DNA of 64,000 nucleotides, from positions 62,243,435-62,307,434 of the forward strand of contig NC_132904.1 in NCBI RefSeq assembly GCF_047675955.1, given 5' to 3'. This DNA comes from Chlorocebus sabaeus. Its lineage: Eukaryota; Chordata; Mammalia; Primates; Cercopithecidae. Shown here in pieces: positions 11,742 to 24,500 of this stretch (the stretch's first letter is position 1; each line of letters starts with the position of its first letter). A program made the translations under genes and the position numbers. The notes beneath the pieces were generated by a model that had not been told where the DNA came from, did no database searches, and saw nothing but the letters and a program-made list of their open reading frames with translations.

Positions 11742-12149
11742 AAAAGGAAATATCTTCCTTTCAAAACTGGAAAGAAGCTTACTGAGAAACTGCTCTGTGT
11801 TCTGTTAATTCATCTCACAGAGTTACATCTTTCCGTTCAAGAAGCCATTCGCTAAAGCTGTTCTTGTGGAACTGGCAAAGGGATATTTGGAAACCCATAG
11901 AGGGCTATGGTGAAAAAGGAAATATCTTCCGTTCAAAACTGGAAAGAAGCTTTCTGAGAAACTGCTCTGTGTTCTGTTAGTTCATCTCACAGAGTTACAT
12001 CTTTCCCTTCAAGAAGCCTTTCGGCACGGCTGTTCTTGTGGAATTGGCAAAGGGATATTTGGAAGCCCATAGAGGGCTATGGTGAAAAAGGAAATATCTT
12101 CCGTTCAAAACTGGAAAGAAGCTTTCTGAGACACTGCTCTGTGTTCAGT
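11742..12149. repeat. Alpha-satellite monomers between a B segment and an A segment
   Basis: Ordinary monomers linking the partial B segment to a segment related to repeat A. They include a CCTTTC / CTGTTAATTC / CCGTTC monomer with AGCCATTCGCTAAAG (about 11843), which resembles the B order at 14685-14810. They also include CTTTCGGCACGG (about 12018), as in the B copies, before the sequence switches to the A-like series. No other sequence type is present. Confidence 0.7.
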
Positions 12150-13388
12150 TACTTCATCTCACAGAGTTACATCTTTCACTTCAAGAAGCCTTTCGCTAAG
12201 GCTGTTCTTGTGGAACTGGCAAAGGGATATTTGGAAGCCCATAGAGGGCTATGGTGAAAAAGGAAATATCTTCCGTTCAAAACTGGAAAGAAGCTTTGTG
12301 AGAAACTGCTCTGTGTTGTGTTAGTTCATCTCACAGAGTTACATCTTTCCCTTCAAGAAGCCTTTCGCTAAGGCTGTTCTTGTGGAATTGGCAAAGGGAT
12401 ATTTGGAAGCCCATAGAGGGCTATGGTGAAAAAGGAAATATCTTCCGTTCAAAACTGGAAAGAATCTTTCTGAGAAACTGCTCTGTGTTCTCTGAATACA
12501 TCTCACAGAGTTACATCTTTCCCTTCAAGAAGCCTTTCGCTAAGGCTGTTCTTGTGGAATTGGCAAAGGGATATTTGGAAGCCCATAGAGGGCTATGGTG
12601 AAAAAGGAAATATCTTCCGTTCAAAACTGGAAAGAAGCTTTCTGAGAAACTGCTCTGTGTTCTCTGAATTCATCTCACAGAGTTACATCTTTCCTTCAAG
12701 AAGCCTTCGCTAAGGCTGTTCTTGTGGAATTGGCAAAGGGATATTTGGAAGCCCCTAGAGGGCTATGGTGAAAAAGGAAATATCTTCCGTTCAAAACTGG
12801 AAAGAAGCTTTCTGAGAAACTGCTCTGTGTTCTGTCAGTTCATCTCACAGAGTTACATCTTTCCCTTCAAGAAGCCTTTCGCCAAGGCTGTTCTTGTGGA
12901 ATGGGCAAAGGGATATTTGGAAGCCCATAGAGGGCTATGGTGAAAAAGGAAATATCTTCCGTTCAAAACTGGAAAAAAGCTTTCTGAGAGACTGCTCTGT
13001 GTTCAGTTAGTTCATCTCACAGAGTTACATCTTTCCCTTCAAGAAGCCTTTCGCTAAGGCTGTTCTTGTGGAACTGGCAAAGGGATATTTGGAAGCCCAT
13101 AGAGGGCTATGGTGAAAAAGGAAATATCTTCCGTTCAAAACTGGAAAGAAGCTTTCTGAGAAACTGCTCTGTGTTCAGTTAGTTGATCTCACAGAGTTAC
13201 ATCTTTCCCTTCGAGAAGCCTTTCGCTAAGGCTGTTCTTGTGGAACTGGCAAAGGGATATTTGGAAGCCCATAGAGGGCTATGGTGAAAAAGGAAATATC
13301 TTCCGTTCAAAACTGGAAAGAAGCTTTCTGAGAAACTGCTCTGTGTTCTCTGAATTCATCTCACAGAGTTACATCTTTCCCTTCAAGA
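12150..13388. repeat. A-like segment (7 monomers), further copy
   Basis: Aligns to about 8009-9247 at an offset of 4,141 bp. Shared markers are CTTTCACTTCAAG (about 12174), GCTTTGTGAG with GTGTTGTGTTAG (about 12294-12320), the twice-shortened monomer (about 12690-12708), CTGTCAG (about 12834) and TTCGAGAAGCC (about 13209). Differences include CTGAATACATC (about 12495), which is also in the later copies at 16120 and 35920, and AGAATCTTTC (about 12470). It diverges at AGAAGACTTTCGCCACGG (about 13386). Confidence 0.75.
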
Positions 13389-13479
13389 AGACTTTCGCCA
13401 CGGCTGTTCTTGTGGAATTGGCAAAGGGATATTTGGAAGCCCATAGAGGTCTATGGTGAAAATGGATATATCTTCCGTT

Positions 13480-15840
13480 CAAAACTGGAAAGAAGCTTTC
13501 TGAGAAACTGCTCTGTGTTCAGTTAGTTCATCTCACAGAGTTACATCTTTCCCTTCAAGAAGCCTTTCGCTAAGGCTGTTCTTGTGGAACTGGCAAAGAA
13601 CTGGCAGTTCTTGTGGAACTGGCATAGCCCATAGAGGGCTATGGTGAAAAAGGAAATATCTTCCGTTCAAAACTCGAAAGAAGCTTTCTGAGAAACTGCT
13701 CTGTGTTCTGTTAATTCATCTCACAAAGTTACATCTTTCCGTTCAAGAAGCCTTTCGCTAAAGCTGTTCTTGTGGAACTGGCAAAGGGATATTTGGAGGC
13801 CCATAGAGGGCTATGGTTAAAGAGGAAATATCTTCCGTTCAAAACTGGAAAGAAGCTTTCTGAGAAACTGCTCTGTGTTCTGTTAGTTCATCTCACAGAG
13901 TTACATCTTTCCCTTCAAGAAGCCTTTCGCCACGGCTGTTCTTGTGGAATTGGCATAGGGATATTTGGAAGCCCATAGAGGGCTATGGTGAAAAAGGATA
14001 TATCTTCCGTTCAAAACTGGAAAGAAGCTTTCTGAGAAACTGCTCTGTGTTCAGTTAGTTCATCTCACAGAGTTACATCTTTCCCATCAAGAAGCCTTTT
14101 GCTAAGGCTGTTCTTGTGGAATTGGCAAAGGGATATTTGGAAGCCCATAGAGGGCTATGGTGAAAAAGGAAATATCTTCCGTTCAAAACTGGAAAGAAGC
14201 TTTCTGAGAAACTTCTCTGTGTTCTGTTAGTTCATCTCACAGAGTTACATCTTTCCCTTCAAGAAGCCTTTCGCCACGGCTGTTCTTGTGGAATTGGCAA
14301 AGGGATATTTGGAAACCCATAGAGGGCTATGGTGAAAAAGGAAATATCTTCCGTTCAAAACTGGAAAGAAGCTTTCTGAGAAACTGCTCTGTGTTCAGTT
14401 TGTTCATCTCACAAAGTTACATCTTTCCCTTCAAGAAGCCTTTCGCTAAGGCTGTTCTTGTGGGACTGGCAAAGGGATATTTGGAAGCCCATAGAGGGCT
14501 ATGGTGAAAAAGGAAATATCTTCCGTTCAAAACTGGAAAGAAGCTTTCTGAGAAACTACTCTGTGTTCTCTGAATTCATCTCACAGAGTTACATCTTTCC
14601 CTTCAAGAAGCCTTTCGCTAAGGCTGTTCTTGTGGAATTGGCAAAGGGATATTTGGAAGCCGATAGAGGGCTATGGTGAAAAAGGAAATATCTTCCTTTC
14701 AAAACTGGAAAGAAGCTTTCTGAGAAACTGCTCTGTGTTCTGTTAATTCATCTCACAGAGTTACATCTTTCCGTTCAAGAAGCCATTCGCTAAAGCTGTT
14801 CTTGTGGAACTGGCAAAGGGATATTTGGAAACCCATAGAGGGCTATGGTGAAAAAGGAAATATCTTCCGTTCAAAACTGGAAAGAAGCTTTCTGAGAAAC
14901 TGCTCTGTGTTCAGTTACTTCATCTCACAGAGTTACATCTTTCCCTTCAAGAAGCCTTTCGGCACGGCTGTTCTTGTGGAATTGGCAAAGGGATATTTGG
15001 AAGCCCATAGAGGGCTATGGTGAAAAAGGAAATATCTTCCGTTCAAAACTGGAAAGAAGATTTCTGAGAAACTGCTCTGTGTTCTGTTAGTTCATCTCAC
15101 AGAGTTACATCTTTCCCTTCAAGAAGCCTTTCGCCACGGCTGTTTTTGTGGAATGGGCAAAGGGATATTTTGAAGCCCATAGAGGGCTATGGTGAAAAAG
15201 GAAATATCTTCCGTTCAAAACTGGAAAGAAGCTTTCTGAGAAACTGCTCTGTGTTCAGTTAGTTCATCTCACAGAGTTACATCTTTCCCTTCAAGAAGCC
15301 TTTCGCTAAGGCTGTTCTTGTGGAACTGGCAAAGGGATATTTGGAAGCCCATAGAGGGCTATGGTGAAAAAGGAAATATCTTCCTTTCAAAACTGGAAAG
15401 AAGCTTTCTGAGAAACTGTTCTGTGTTCTGTTAATTCATCTCACAGAGTTACATCTTTCCGTTCAAGAAGCCTTTCGCTAAAGCTGTTCTTGTGGAACTG
15501 GCAAAGGGATATTTGGAGGCCCATAAAGGGCTATGGTGAAAGAGGAAATATCTTCCGTTCAAAACTGGAAAGAAGCTTTCTGAGAAACTGCTCTGTGTTC
15601 TGTTAGTTCATCTCACAGAGTTACATCTTTCCCTTCAAGAAGCCTTTCGCCACGGCTGTTCTTGTGGAATTGGCATAGGGATATTTGGAAGCCCATAGAG
15701 GGCTATGGTGACAAAGGATATATCTTCCGTTCAAAACTGGAAAGAAGCTTTCTGAGAAACTGCTCTGTGTTCAGTTAGTTCATCTCACAGAGTTACATCT
15801 TTCCCATCAAGAAGCCTTTCGCTAAGGCTGTTCTTGTGGA
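13480..15840. repeat. Higher-order segment B, copy 1 (about 14 monomers)
   Basis: Matches 18309-20669 at 4,829 bp, and 33284 onward at 19,804 bp. Ordered markers are the rearranged monomer (13579), AACTCGAAAG (about 13670), TATGGTTAAAGAGG (about 13813), GGCATAGGGATAT (about 13952), CTTTTGCTAAGG (about 14096), AAACTTCTCTG, CAGTTTGTTC, GTGGGACTGG (about 14460), AAACTACTC, GCCGATAGAGG (about 14659), CCTTTCAAAAC, AGCCATTCGC (about 14782), TTTCGGCACGG (about 14957), GAAGATTTCTG (about 15056), CTGTTTTTGTGG (about 15140), TTTTGAAGCCC and GGTGACAAAGG (about 15707). Copies are 28 monomers apart, the rearranged monomer adding 16 bp. Confidence 0.85.
13579..13638 (+). repeat. Rearranged long monomer, occurrence 2
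   Basis: The same rearrangement as at 10641: the 17-bp segment is at 13579-13595 and again at 13608-13624, with the palindrome at 13598-13610. The breakpoints are identical, so this is descent from one event by copying. It is 2,938 bp from the first occurrence. Confidence 0.85.
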
Positions 15841-18308
15841 ACTGGCAAAGGGATATTTGGAAGCCCATAGAGGGCTATGGTGAAAAAGGAAATATCTTCC
15901 GTTCAAAACTGGAAAGAAGCTTTGTGAGAAACTGCTCTGTGTTGTGTTAGTTCATCTCACAGAGTTACATCTTTCCCTTCAAGAAGCCTTTCGCTAAGGC
16001 TGTTCTTGTGGAATTGGCAAAGGGATATTTGGAAGCCCATAGAGGGCTATGGTGAAAAAGGAAATATCTTCCGTTCAAAACTGGAAAGAAGCTTTCTGAG
16101 AAACTGCTCTGTGTTCTCTGAATACATCTCACAGAGTTACATCTTTCCCTTCAAGAAGCCTTTCGCTAAGGCTGTTCTTGTGGAATTGGCAAAGGGATAT
16201 TTGGAAGCCCATAGAGGGCTATGGTGAAAAAGGATATATCTTCCGTTCAAAACTGGAAAGAAGCTTTCTGAGAAACTGCTCTGTGTTCTCTGAATTCATC
16301 TCACAGAGTTACATCTTTCCTTCAAGAAGCCTTCGCTAAGGCTGTTCTTGTGGAATTGGCAAAGGGATATTTGGAAGCCCCTAGAGGGCTATGGTGAAAA
16401 AGGAAATATCTTCCGTTCAAAACTGGAAAGAATCTTTCTGAGAAACTGCTCTGTGTTCTGTCAGTTCATCTCACAGAGTTACATCTTTCCCTTCAAGAAG
16501 CCTTTCGCCAAGGCTGTTCTTGTGGAATGGGCAAAGGGATATTTGGAAGCCCATAGAGGGCTATGGTGAAAAAGGAAATATCTTCCGTTCAAAACTGGAA
16601 AGAAGCTTTCTGAGAGACTGCTCTGTGTTCAGTTAGTTCATCTCACAGAGTTACATCTTTCCCTTCAAGAAGCCTTTCGCTAAGGCTGTTCTTGTGGAAC
16701 TGGCAAAGGGATATTTGGAAGCCCATAGAGGGCTATGGTGAAAAAGGAAATATCTTCCGTTCAAAACTGGAAAGAAGCTTTCTGAGAAACTGCTCTGTGT
16801 TCAGTTAGTTGATCTCACAGAGTTACATCTTTCCCTTCGAGAAGCCTTTCGCTAAGGCTGTTCTTGTGGAACTGGCAAAGGGATATTTGGAAGCCCATAG
16901 AGGGCTATGGTGAAAAAGGAAATATCTTCCGTTCAAAACTGGAAAGAAGCTTTCTGAGAAACTGCTCTGTGTTCTCTGAATTCATCTCACAGAGTTACAT
17001 CTTTCCCTTCAAGAAGCCTTTCGCTAAGGCTGTTCTTGTGGAATTGGCAAAGGGATATTTGGAAGCCCTTAGAGGGCTATGGTGAAAAAGGAAATATCTT
17101 CCGTTCAAAACTGGGAAGAAGCTTTCTGAGAAACTGCTCTGTGTTTTCTGAATTCATCTCACAGATTTACATCTTTCCCTTCAAGAAGCCTTCGCTAAGG
17201 CTGTTCTTGTGGAATTGGCAAAGGGATATTTGGAAGCCCATAGAGGGCTATGGTGAAAAAGGAAATATCTTCCGTTCAAAACTGGAAAGAAGCTTTCTGA
17301 GAAACTGCTCTGTGTTCTGTTAGTTCATCTCACAGAGTTACATCTTTCCCTTCAAGAAGACTTTCGCCACGGCTGTTCTTGTGGAATTGGCAAAGGGATA
17401 TTTGGAAGCCCATAGAGGTCTATGGTGAAAATGGATATATCTTCCGTTCAAAACTGGAAAGAAGCTTTCTGAGAAACTGCTCTGTGTTCAGTTAGTTCAT
17501 CTCACAGAGTTACATCTTTCCCCTCAAGAAGCCGTTCGCTAAGGCTGTTCTTTTGGAATTGGCAAAGGGATATTTGGAAGAACATAGAGGGCTATGGTGT
17601 AAAAGGAAATATCTTCCGTGCAAAACTGGAAAGAAGCTTTCTGAGAAACTGCTCTGTGTTCTGTTAGTTCATCTCACAGAGTTACATCTTTCCCTTCAAG
17701 AAGCCTTTCGCCACGGCTGTTCTTTTGGAATGGGCAAAGGGATATTTGGAAGCCCATAGAGGGCTATGGTGAAAAAGGAAATATCTTCCGTTCAAAACTG
17801 GAAAGAAGCTTTCTGAGAAACTGCTCTGTGTTCAGTTAGTTCATCTCAAAGAGTTACATCTTTCCCTTCAAGAAGCCTTTCGCTAAGGCTGTTCTTGTGG
17901 AACTGGCAAAGGGATATTTGGAAGCCTATAGAGGGCTATGGTGAAAAAGGAAATATCTTCCGTTCAAAACTGGAAAGAAGCTTTCTGAGAAACTTCTCTG
18001 TGTTCTGTTAGTTCATCTCACAGAGTTACATCTTTCCCTTCAAGAAGCCTTTCGCCACGGCTGTTCTTGCGGAATGGGCAAAAGGATATTTGGAAGCCAA
18101 TAGAGGGCTATGGTGTGAAAGGAAATATCTTCCGTTCAAAACTGGAAAGAAGCTTTCTGAGAAACTGCTCTGTGTTCTGTTAGTTCATCTCACAGAGTTA
18201 CATCTTTCCCTTCAAGAAGCCTTTCGCCACGGCTGTTCTTGTGGAATGGGCAAAAGGATATTTGGAAGCCCATAGAGGGCTAAGGTGAAAAAGGAAATAT
18301 CTTCCGTT
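15841..18308. repeat. A-like plus linker segment between B copies 1 and 2
   Basis: Aligned to 35645-38112 at 19,804 bp. Its first part (to about 17000) also aligns to 12215-13380 at 3,626 bp and includes GCTTTGTGAG, CTGAATACATC, the twice-shortened monomer and CTGTCAG (about 16459). The next part (17036-17760) resembles 9269-10164 of repeat A, including GAAAATGGATATATC and the GTGTAAAAG / CCGTGCAAAAC monomer. It ends with the GCGGAATGG / GTGTGAAAGG pair (about 18070-18120), which also precedes the B copies at 33284 and 38113. Confidence 0.8.
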
Positions 18309-20669
18309 CAAAACTGGAAAGAAGCTTTCTGAGAAACTGCTCTGTGTTCAGTTAGTTCATCTCACAGAGTTACATCTTTCCCTTCAAGAAGCCTTTCGCT
18401 AAGGCTGTTCTTGTGGAACTGGCAAAGAACTGGCAGTTCTTGTGGAACTGGCATAGCCCATAGAGGGCTATGGTGAAAAAGGAAATATCTTCCGTTCAAA
18501 ACTCGAAAGAAGCTTTCTGAGAAACTGCTCTGTGTTCTGTTAATTCATCTCACAAAGTTACATCTTTCCGTTCAAGAAGCCTTTCGCTAAAGCTGTTCTT
18601 GTGGAACTGGCAAAGGGATATTTGGAGGCCCATAGAGGGCTATGGTTAAAGAGGAAATATCTTCCGTTCAAAACTGGAAAGAAGCTTTCTGAGAAACTGC
18701 TCTGTGTTCTGTTAGTTCATCTCACAGAGTTACATCTTTCCCTTCAAGAAGCCTTTCGCCACGGCTGTTCTTGTGGAATTGGCATAGGGATATTTGGAAG
18801 CCCATAGAGGGCTATGGTGAAAAAGGATATATCTTCCGTTCAAAACTGGAAAGAAGCTTTCTGAGAAACTGCTCTGTGTTCAGTTAGTTCATCTCACAGA
18901 GTTACATCTTTCCCATCAAGAAGCCTTTTGCTAAGGCTGTTCTTGTGGAATTGGCAAAGGGATATTTGGAAGCCCATAGAGGGCTATGGTGAAAAAGGAA
19001 ATATCTTCCGTTCAGAACTGGAAAGAAGCTTTCTGAGAAACTTCTCTGTGTTCTGTTAGTTCATCTCACAGAGTTACATCTTTCCCTTCAAGAAGCCTTT
19101 CGCCACGGCTGTTCTTGTGGAATTGGCAAAGGGATATTTGGAAACCCATAGAGGGCTATGGTGAAAAAGGAAATATCTTCCGTTCAAAACTGGAAAGAAG
19201 CTTTCTGAGAAACTGCTCTGTGTTCAGTTTGTTCATCTCACAAAGTTACATCTTTCCCTTCAAGAAGCCTTTCGCTAAGGCTGTTCTTGTGGGACTGGCA
19301 AAGGGATATTTGGAAGCCCATAGAGGGCTATGGTGAAAAAGGAAATATCTTCCGTTCAAAACTGGAAAGAAGCTTTCTGAGAAACTACTCTGTGTTCTCT
19401 GAATTCATCTCACAGAGTTACATCTTTCCCTTCAAGAAGCCTTTCGCTAAGGCTGTTCTTGTGGAATTGGCAAAGGGATATTTGGAAGCCGATAGAGGGC
19501 TATGGTGAAAAAGGAAATATCTTCCTTTCAAAACTGGAAAGAAGCTTTCTGAGAAACTGCTCTGTGTTCTCTTAATTCATCTCACAGAGTTACATCTTTC
19601 CGTTCAAGAAGCCATTCGCTAAAGCTGTTCTTGTGGAACTGGCAAAGGGATATTTGGAAACCCATAGAGGGCTATGGTGAAAAAGGAAATATCTTCCGTT
19701 CAAAACTGGAAAGAAGCTTTCTGAGAAACTGCTCTGTGTTCAGTTACTTCATCTCACAGAGTTACATCTTTCCCTTCAAGAAGCCTTTCGGCACGGCTGT
19801 TCTTGTGGAATTGGCAAAGGGATATTTGGAAGCCCATAGAGGGCTATGGTGAAAAAGGAAATATCTTCCGTTCAAAACTGGAAAGAAGATTTCTGAGAAA
19901 CTGCTCTGTGTTCTGTTAGTTCATCTCACAGAGTTACATCTTTCCCTTCAAGAAGCCTTTCGCCACGGCTGTTTTTGTGGAATGGGCAAAGGGATATTTT
20001 GAAGCCCATAGAGGGCTATGGTGAAAAAGGAAATATCTTCCGTTCAAAACTGGAAAGAAGCTTTCTGAGAAACTGCTCTGTGTTCAGTTAGTTCATCTCA
20101 CAGAGTTACATCTTTCCCTTCAAGAAGCCTTTCGCTAAGGCTGTTCTTGTGGAACTGGCAAAGGGATATTTGGAAGCCCATAGAGGGCTATGGTGAAAAA
20201 GGAAATATCTTCCTTTCAAAACTGGAAAGAAGCTTTCTGAGAAACTGTTCTGTGTTCTGTTAATTCATCTCACAGAGTTACATCTTTCCTTTCAAGAAGC
20301 CTTTCGCTAAAGCTGTTCTTGTGGAACTGGCAAAGGGATATTTGGAGGCCCATAGAGGGCTATGGTGAAAGAGGAAATATCTTCCGTTCAAAACTGGAAA
20401 GAAGCTTTCTGAGAAACTGCTCTGTGTTCTGTTAGTTCATCTCACAGAGTTACATCTTTCCCTTCAAGAAGCCTTTCGCCACGGCTGTTCTTGTGGAATT
20501 GGCATAGGGATATTTGGAAGCCCATAGAGGGCTATGGTGACAAAGGATATATCTTCCGTTCAAAACTGGAAAGAAGCTTTCTGAGAAACTGCTCTGTGTT
20601 CAGTTAGTTCATCTCACAGAGTTACATCTTTCCCATCAAGAAGCCTTTCGCTAAGGCTGTTCTTGTGGA
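18309..20669. repeat. Higher-order segment B, copy 2
   Basis: Carries the same ordered markers as 13480-15840, displaced by 4,829 bp. Small private changes are visible, such as TTCAGAACTG (about 19013), CTCTTAATTC (about 19568) and CCTTTCAAG (about 20287) where other copies have TTCAAAACTG, CTGTTAATTC and CCGTTCAAG. After about 20670 it continues into a monomer series different from that following copy 1, so only about half of the 28-monomer spacing is a true shared repeat. Confidence 0.85.
18408..18467 (+). repeat. Rearranged long monomer, occurrence 3
   Basis: The 17-bp segment is at 18408-18424 and 18437-18453, with the palindrome at 18427-18439. It lies 4,829 bp after occurrence 2 and marks the start of B copy 2. 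Confidence 0.85.
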
Positions 20670-21240
20670 ATTGGCAAAGGGATATTTGGAAGCCCATAGA
20701 GGGCTATGGTGAAAAAGGAAATATCTTCCGTTCAAAACTGGAAAGAAGCTTTCTGAGAAACTGCTCTGTGTTCTGTTAGTTCATCTCACAGAGTTACATC
20801 TTTCCCTTCAAGAAGCCTTTCGCCACGGCTGTTCTTGTGGAATTGGCAAAGGGATATTTGGAAACCCATAGAGGGCTATGGTGAAAAAGGAAATATCTTC
20901 CGTTCAAAACTGAAAAGAAGCTTTCTGAGAAACTGCTCTGTGTTCAGTTACTTCATCTCACAGAGTTACATCTTTCCCTTCAAGAAGCCTTTCGCTAAGG
21001 CTGTTCTTGTGGGACTGGCAAAGGGATATTTCGAAGCCCATAGAGGGCTATGGTGAAAAAGGAAATATCTTCCGTTCAAAACTTGAAAGAAGCTTTCTGA
21101 GAAACTACTCTGTGTTCTCTGAATTCATCTCACAGAGTTACATCTTTCCCTTCAAGAAGCCTTTCGCTAAGGCTGTTCTTGTGGAATTGGCAAAGGGATA
21201 TTTGGAAGCCGATAGAGGGCTATGGTGAAAAAGGAAATAT

Positions 21241-21599
21241 CTTCCTTTCAAAACTGGAAAGAAGCTTTCTGAGAAACTGCTCTGTGTTCTGTTAATTCAT
21301 CTCACAGAGTTACAGCTTTCCGTTCAAGAAGCCTTTCGCTAAAGCTGTTCTTGTGGAACTGGCAAAGGGATATTTGGAAGCCAATAGATGGCTATGGTGA
21401 AAAAGGAAATATCTTCCGTTCAAAACTGGAAAGAAGCTTTCTGAGAAACTGCTCTGTGTTCAGTTAGTTCATCTCACAGAGTTACATCTTTCCCTTCAAG
21501 AAGCCTTTCGCTAAGGCTGTTCTTGTGGAATTGGCAAAGGGATATTTGGAAGCCCATAGAGGGCTATGGTGAAGAAGGAAATATCTTCCGTTCAAAACT
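21241..21599. repeat. Two-monomer stretch at an offset change
   Basis: Between two long blocks that both recur downstream, this stretch has two monomers where the downstream counterpart (about 41046-41747) has four, one of them the shortened GGGATATTGGAAGCC type. It contains a monomer with TTACAGCTTTCCG (about 21312) and GGTGAAGAAGG (about 21570), neither of which I found elsewhere. Confidence 0.65.
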
Positions 21600-24500
21600 G
21601 GAAAGAAGCTTTCTGAGAAACTGCTCTGTGTTCAGTTAGTTCATCTCACAGAGTTACATCTTTCCCTTCAAGAAGCCTTTCGCTAAGGCTGTTCTTGTGG
21701 AACTGGCAAAGGGATATTTGGAAGCCCATAGAGGGCTATGGTGAAAAAGGAAGTATCTTCCTTTCAAAACTGGAAAGAAGCTTTCTGAGAAACTGTTCTG
21801 TGTTCCGTTAATTCATCTCACAGATTTACATCTTTCCGTTCAAGAAGCCTTTCGCTAAAGCTGTTCTTGTGGAACTGGCAAAGGGATATTTGGAAGCCCA
21901 AAGAGGGCTATGGTGAAAAAGGAAATATCTTCCGTTCAAAACTGGAAAGCAGCTTTCTGAGAAACTGCTCTGTGTTCTGTTAGTTCATCTCACAGAGTTA
22001 CATCTTTCCCTTCAAGAAGCCTTTCGGCACGGCTGTTCTTGTGGAATTGGCAAAGGGATATTTGGAAGCCCATAGAGGGCTATGGTGAAAAAGGAAATAA
22101 CTTCCGTTCAAAACTGGAAAGAAGCTTTCTGAGAAACTGCTCTGTGTTCAGTTACTTCATCTCACAGAGTTACATCTTTCCCTTCAAGACGCCTTTCGCT
22201 AAGGCTGTTCTTGTGGGACTGGCAAAGGGATATTTGGAAGCCCATAGAGGCCTATGGTGAAAAAGGAAATGTCTTCCGTTCAAAACTGGAAAGAAGCTTT
22301 CTGAGAAACTGCTCTGTGTTCTCTGAATTCATCTCACAGAGTTACATCTTTCCCTTCAAGAATTCTTTCGCTAAGGCTACTCTTGTGGAATTGGCAAAGG
22401 GATATTTGGAAGCCCATAGAGGGCTATGGTGAAAAAGGAAATATCTTCCTTTCAAAACTGAAAAGAAGCTTTCTGAGAAACTGCTCTGTGTTCTGTTAAT
22501 TCATCTCACAGAGTTACATCTTTCCGTTCAAGAAGCCTTTCGCTAAAGCTGTTCTTGTGGAACTGGCAAAGGGATATTTGGAAGCCCATAGAGGTCTATG
22601 GTGAAAAAGGAAATATCTTCCGTTCAAAACTGGAAAGAAGCTTTCTGAGAAACTGCTCTGTGTTCTGTAAGTTCATCTCACAGAGTTACATCTTTCCCTT
22701 CAAGAAGCCTTTCGCTATGGCTGTTCTTGTGGAACTGGCAAAGGGATATTTGGAAGCCCATGGAGGGCTATGGTGAAAAAGGAAATATCTTCCGTTCAAA
22801 ACTGGAAAGAAGCTTTCTGAGAAACTGCTCTGTGTTCTCTAAATTCATCTCACAGAGTTCCATCTTTCCCTTCAAGAAGCCTTTCGCTAAGGCTGTTCTT
22901 GTGGAATTGGCAAAGGGATATTTGGAAGCCCATAGAGGTCTATGGTGAAAAAGGAAATATCTTCCGTTCAAAACTGGAAAGAAGATTTCTGAGAAACTGC
23001 TCTGTGTTCTGTTAGTTCATCTCACAGAGTTACATCTTGCCCTTCAAGAAGCCTTTCGCCACGGCTGTTCTTGTGGAATGGGCAAAGGGATATTTTGAAG
23101 CCCATAGAGGGCTATGGTGAAAAAGGAAATATCTTCCGTTCAAAACTGGAAAGAAGCTTTCTGAGAAACTGCTCTGTGTTCAGTTAGTTCATCTCACAGA
23201 GTTACATCTTTCCCTTCAAGAAGCCTTTCGCTAAGGCTGTTCTTGTGGAACTGGCAAAGGGATATTTGGAAGCCCATAGAGGGCTATGGTGAAAAAGGAA
23301 ATATCTTCCTTTCAAAACTGGAAAGAAGCTTTCTGAGAAACTGTTCTGTGTTCTGTTAATTCATCTCACAGAGTTACATCTTTCCGTTCAAGAAGCCTTT
23401 CGCTAAAGCTGTTCTTGTGTAACTGGCAAAGGGATATTTGGAGGCCCATAGAGGGCTATGGTGAAAGAGGAAATATCTTCCGTTCAAAACTGGAAAGAAG
23501 CTTTCTGAGAAACTGCTCTGTGTTCTGTTAGTTCATCTCACAGAGTTACATCTTTCCCTTCAAGAAGCCTTTCGCCACGGCTGTTCTTGTGGAATTGGCA
23601 TAGGGACATTTGGAAGCCCATAGAGGGCTATGGTGACAAAGGATATATCTTCCGTTCAAAACTGGAAAGAAGCTTTCTGAGAAACTGCTCTGTGTTCAGT
23701 TCATCTCACAGAGTTACATCTTTCCCATCAAGAAGCCTTTCGCTAAGGCTGTTCTTGTGGAATTGGCAAAGGGATATTTGGAAGCCCATAGAGGGCTATG
23801 GTGAAAAAGGAAATATCTTCCGTTCAAAACTGGAAAGAAGCTTTCTGAGAAACTGCTCTGTGTTCTGTTAGTTCATCTCACAGAGTTACATCTTTCCCTT
23901 CAAGAAGCCTTTCGCCACGGCTGTTCTTGTGGAATTGGCAAAGGGATATTTGGAAACCCATAGAGGGCTATGGTGAAAAAGGAAATATCTTCCGTTCAAA
24001 ACTGGAAAGAAGCTTTCTGAGAAACTGCTCTGTGTTCAGTTAGTTCATCTCACAGAGTTACATCTTTCCCTTCAAGAAGCCTTTCGCTAAGGCTGTTGTT
24101 GTGGGACTGGCAAAGGGATATTTGGAAGCCCATAGAGGGCTATGGTGAAAAAGGAAATATCTTCCGTTCAAAACTGGAAAGAAGCTTTCTGAGAAACTAC
24201 TCTGTGTTCTCTGAATTCATCTCACAGAGTTACATCTTTCCCTTCCAGAAGCCTTTCGCTAAGGCTGTTCTTGTGGAATTGGCAAAGGGATATTTGGAAG
24301 CCGATAGAGGGCTATGGTGAAAAGGAAATATCTTCCTTTCAAAACTGGAAAGAAGCTTTCTGAGAAACTGCTCTGTGTTCTGTTAATTCATCTCACAGAG
24401 TTACATCTTTCCGTTCAAGAAGCCTTTCGCTAAAACTGTTCTTGTGGAACTGGCAAAGGGATATTTGGAAGCCCATAGATGGCTATGGTGAAAAAGGAAA

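Larger units (their letters stand above)
13480..21240. repeat. Large block, copy 1 (duplicated about 19.8 kb downstream)
   Basis: Matches 33284-41045 at an offset of 19,804 bp, becoming 19,805 after a one-base insertion in the second copy (AAGAAAGCTTTC near 38313 versus AAGAAGCTTTC near 18508). It spans two B segments and the linker between them, ending with the GTGGGACTGG / AAACTTGAAAG / GCCGATAGAGG series (about 21011-21213). A few substitutions separate the copies (for example TTTCGAAGCC at about 21030 versus TTTGGAAGCC). The two copies then diverge by two monomers before matching again at an offset of 20,148. Confidence 0.8.

Noticed and set aside
22768..22971. Minus-strand frames of 67 codons, recurring at 24655, 26717, 42916 and other sites
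   Set aside because: These are reverse-strand readings of the same monomers, present where a substitution such as CATGGAGGG or CTCTAAATTC removes a stop. No independent evidence of coding.
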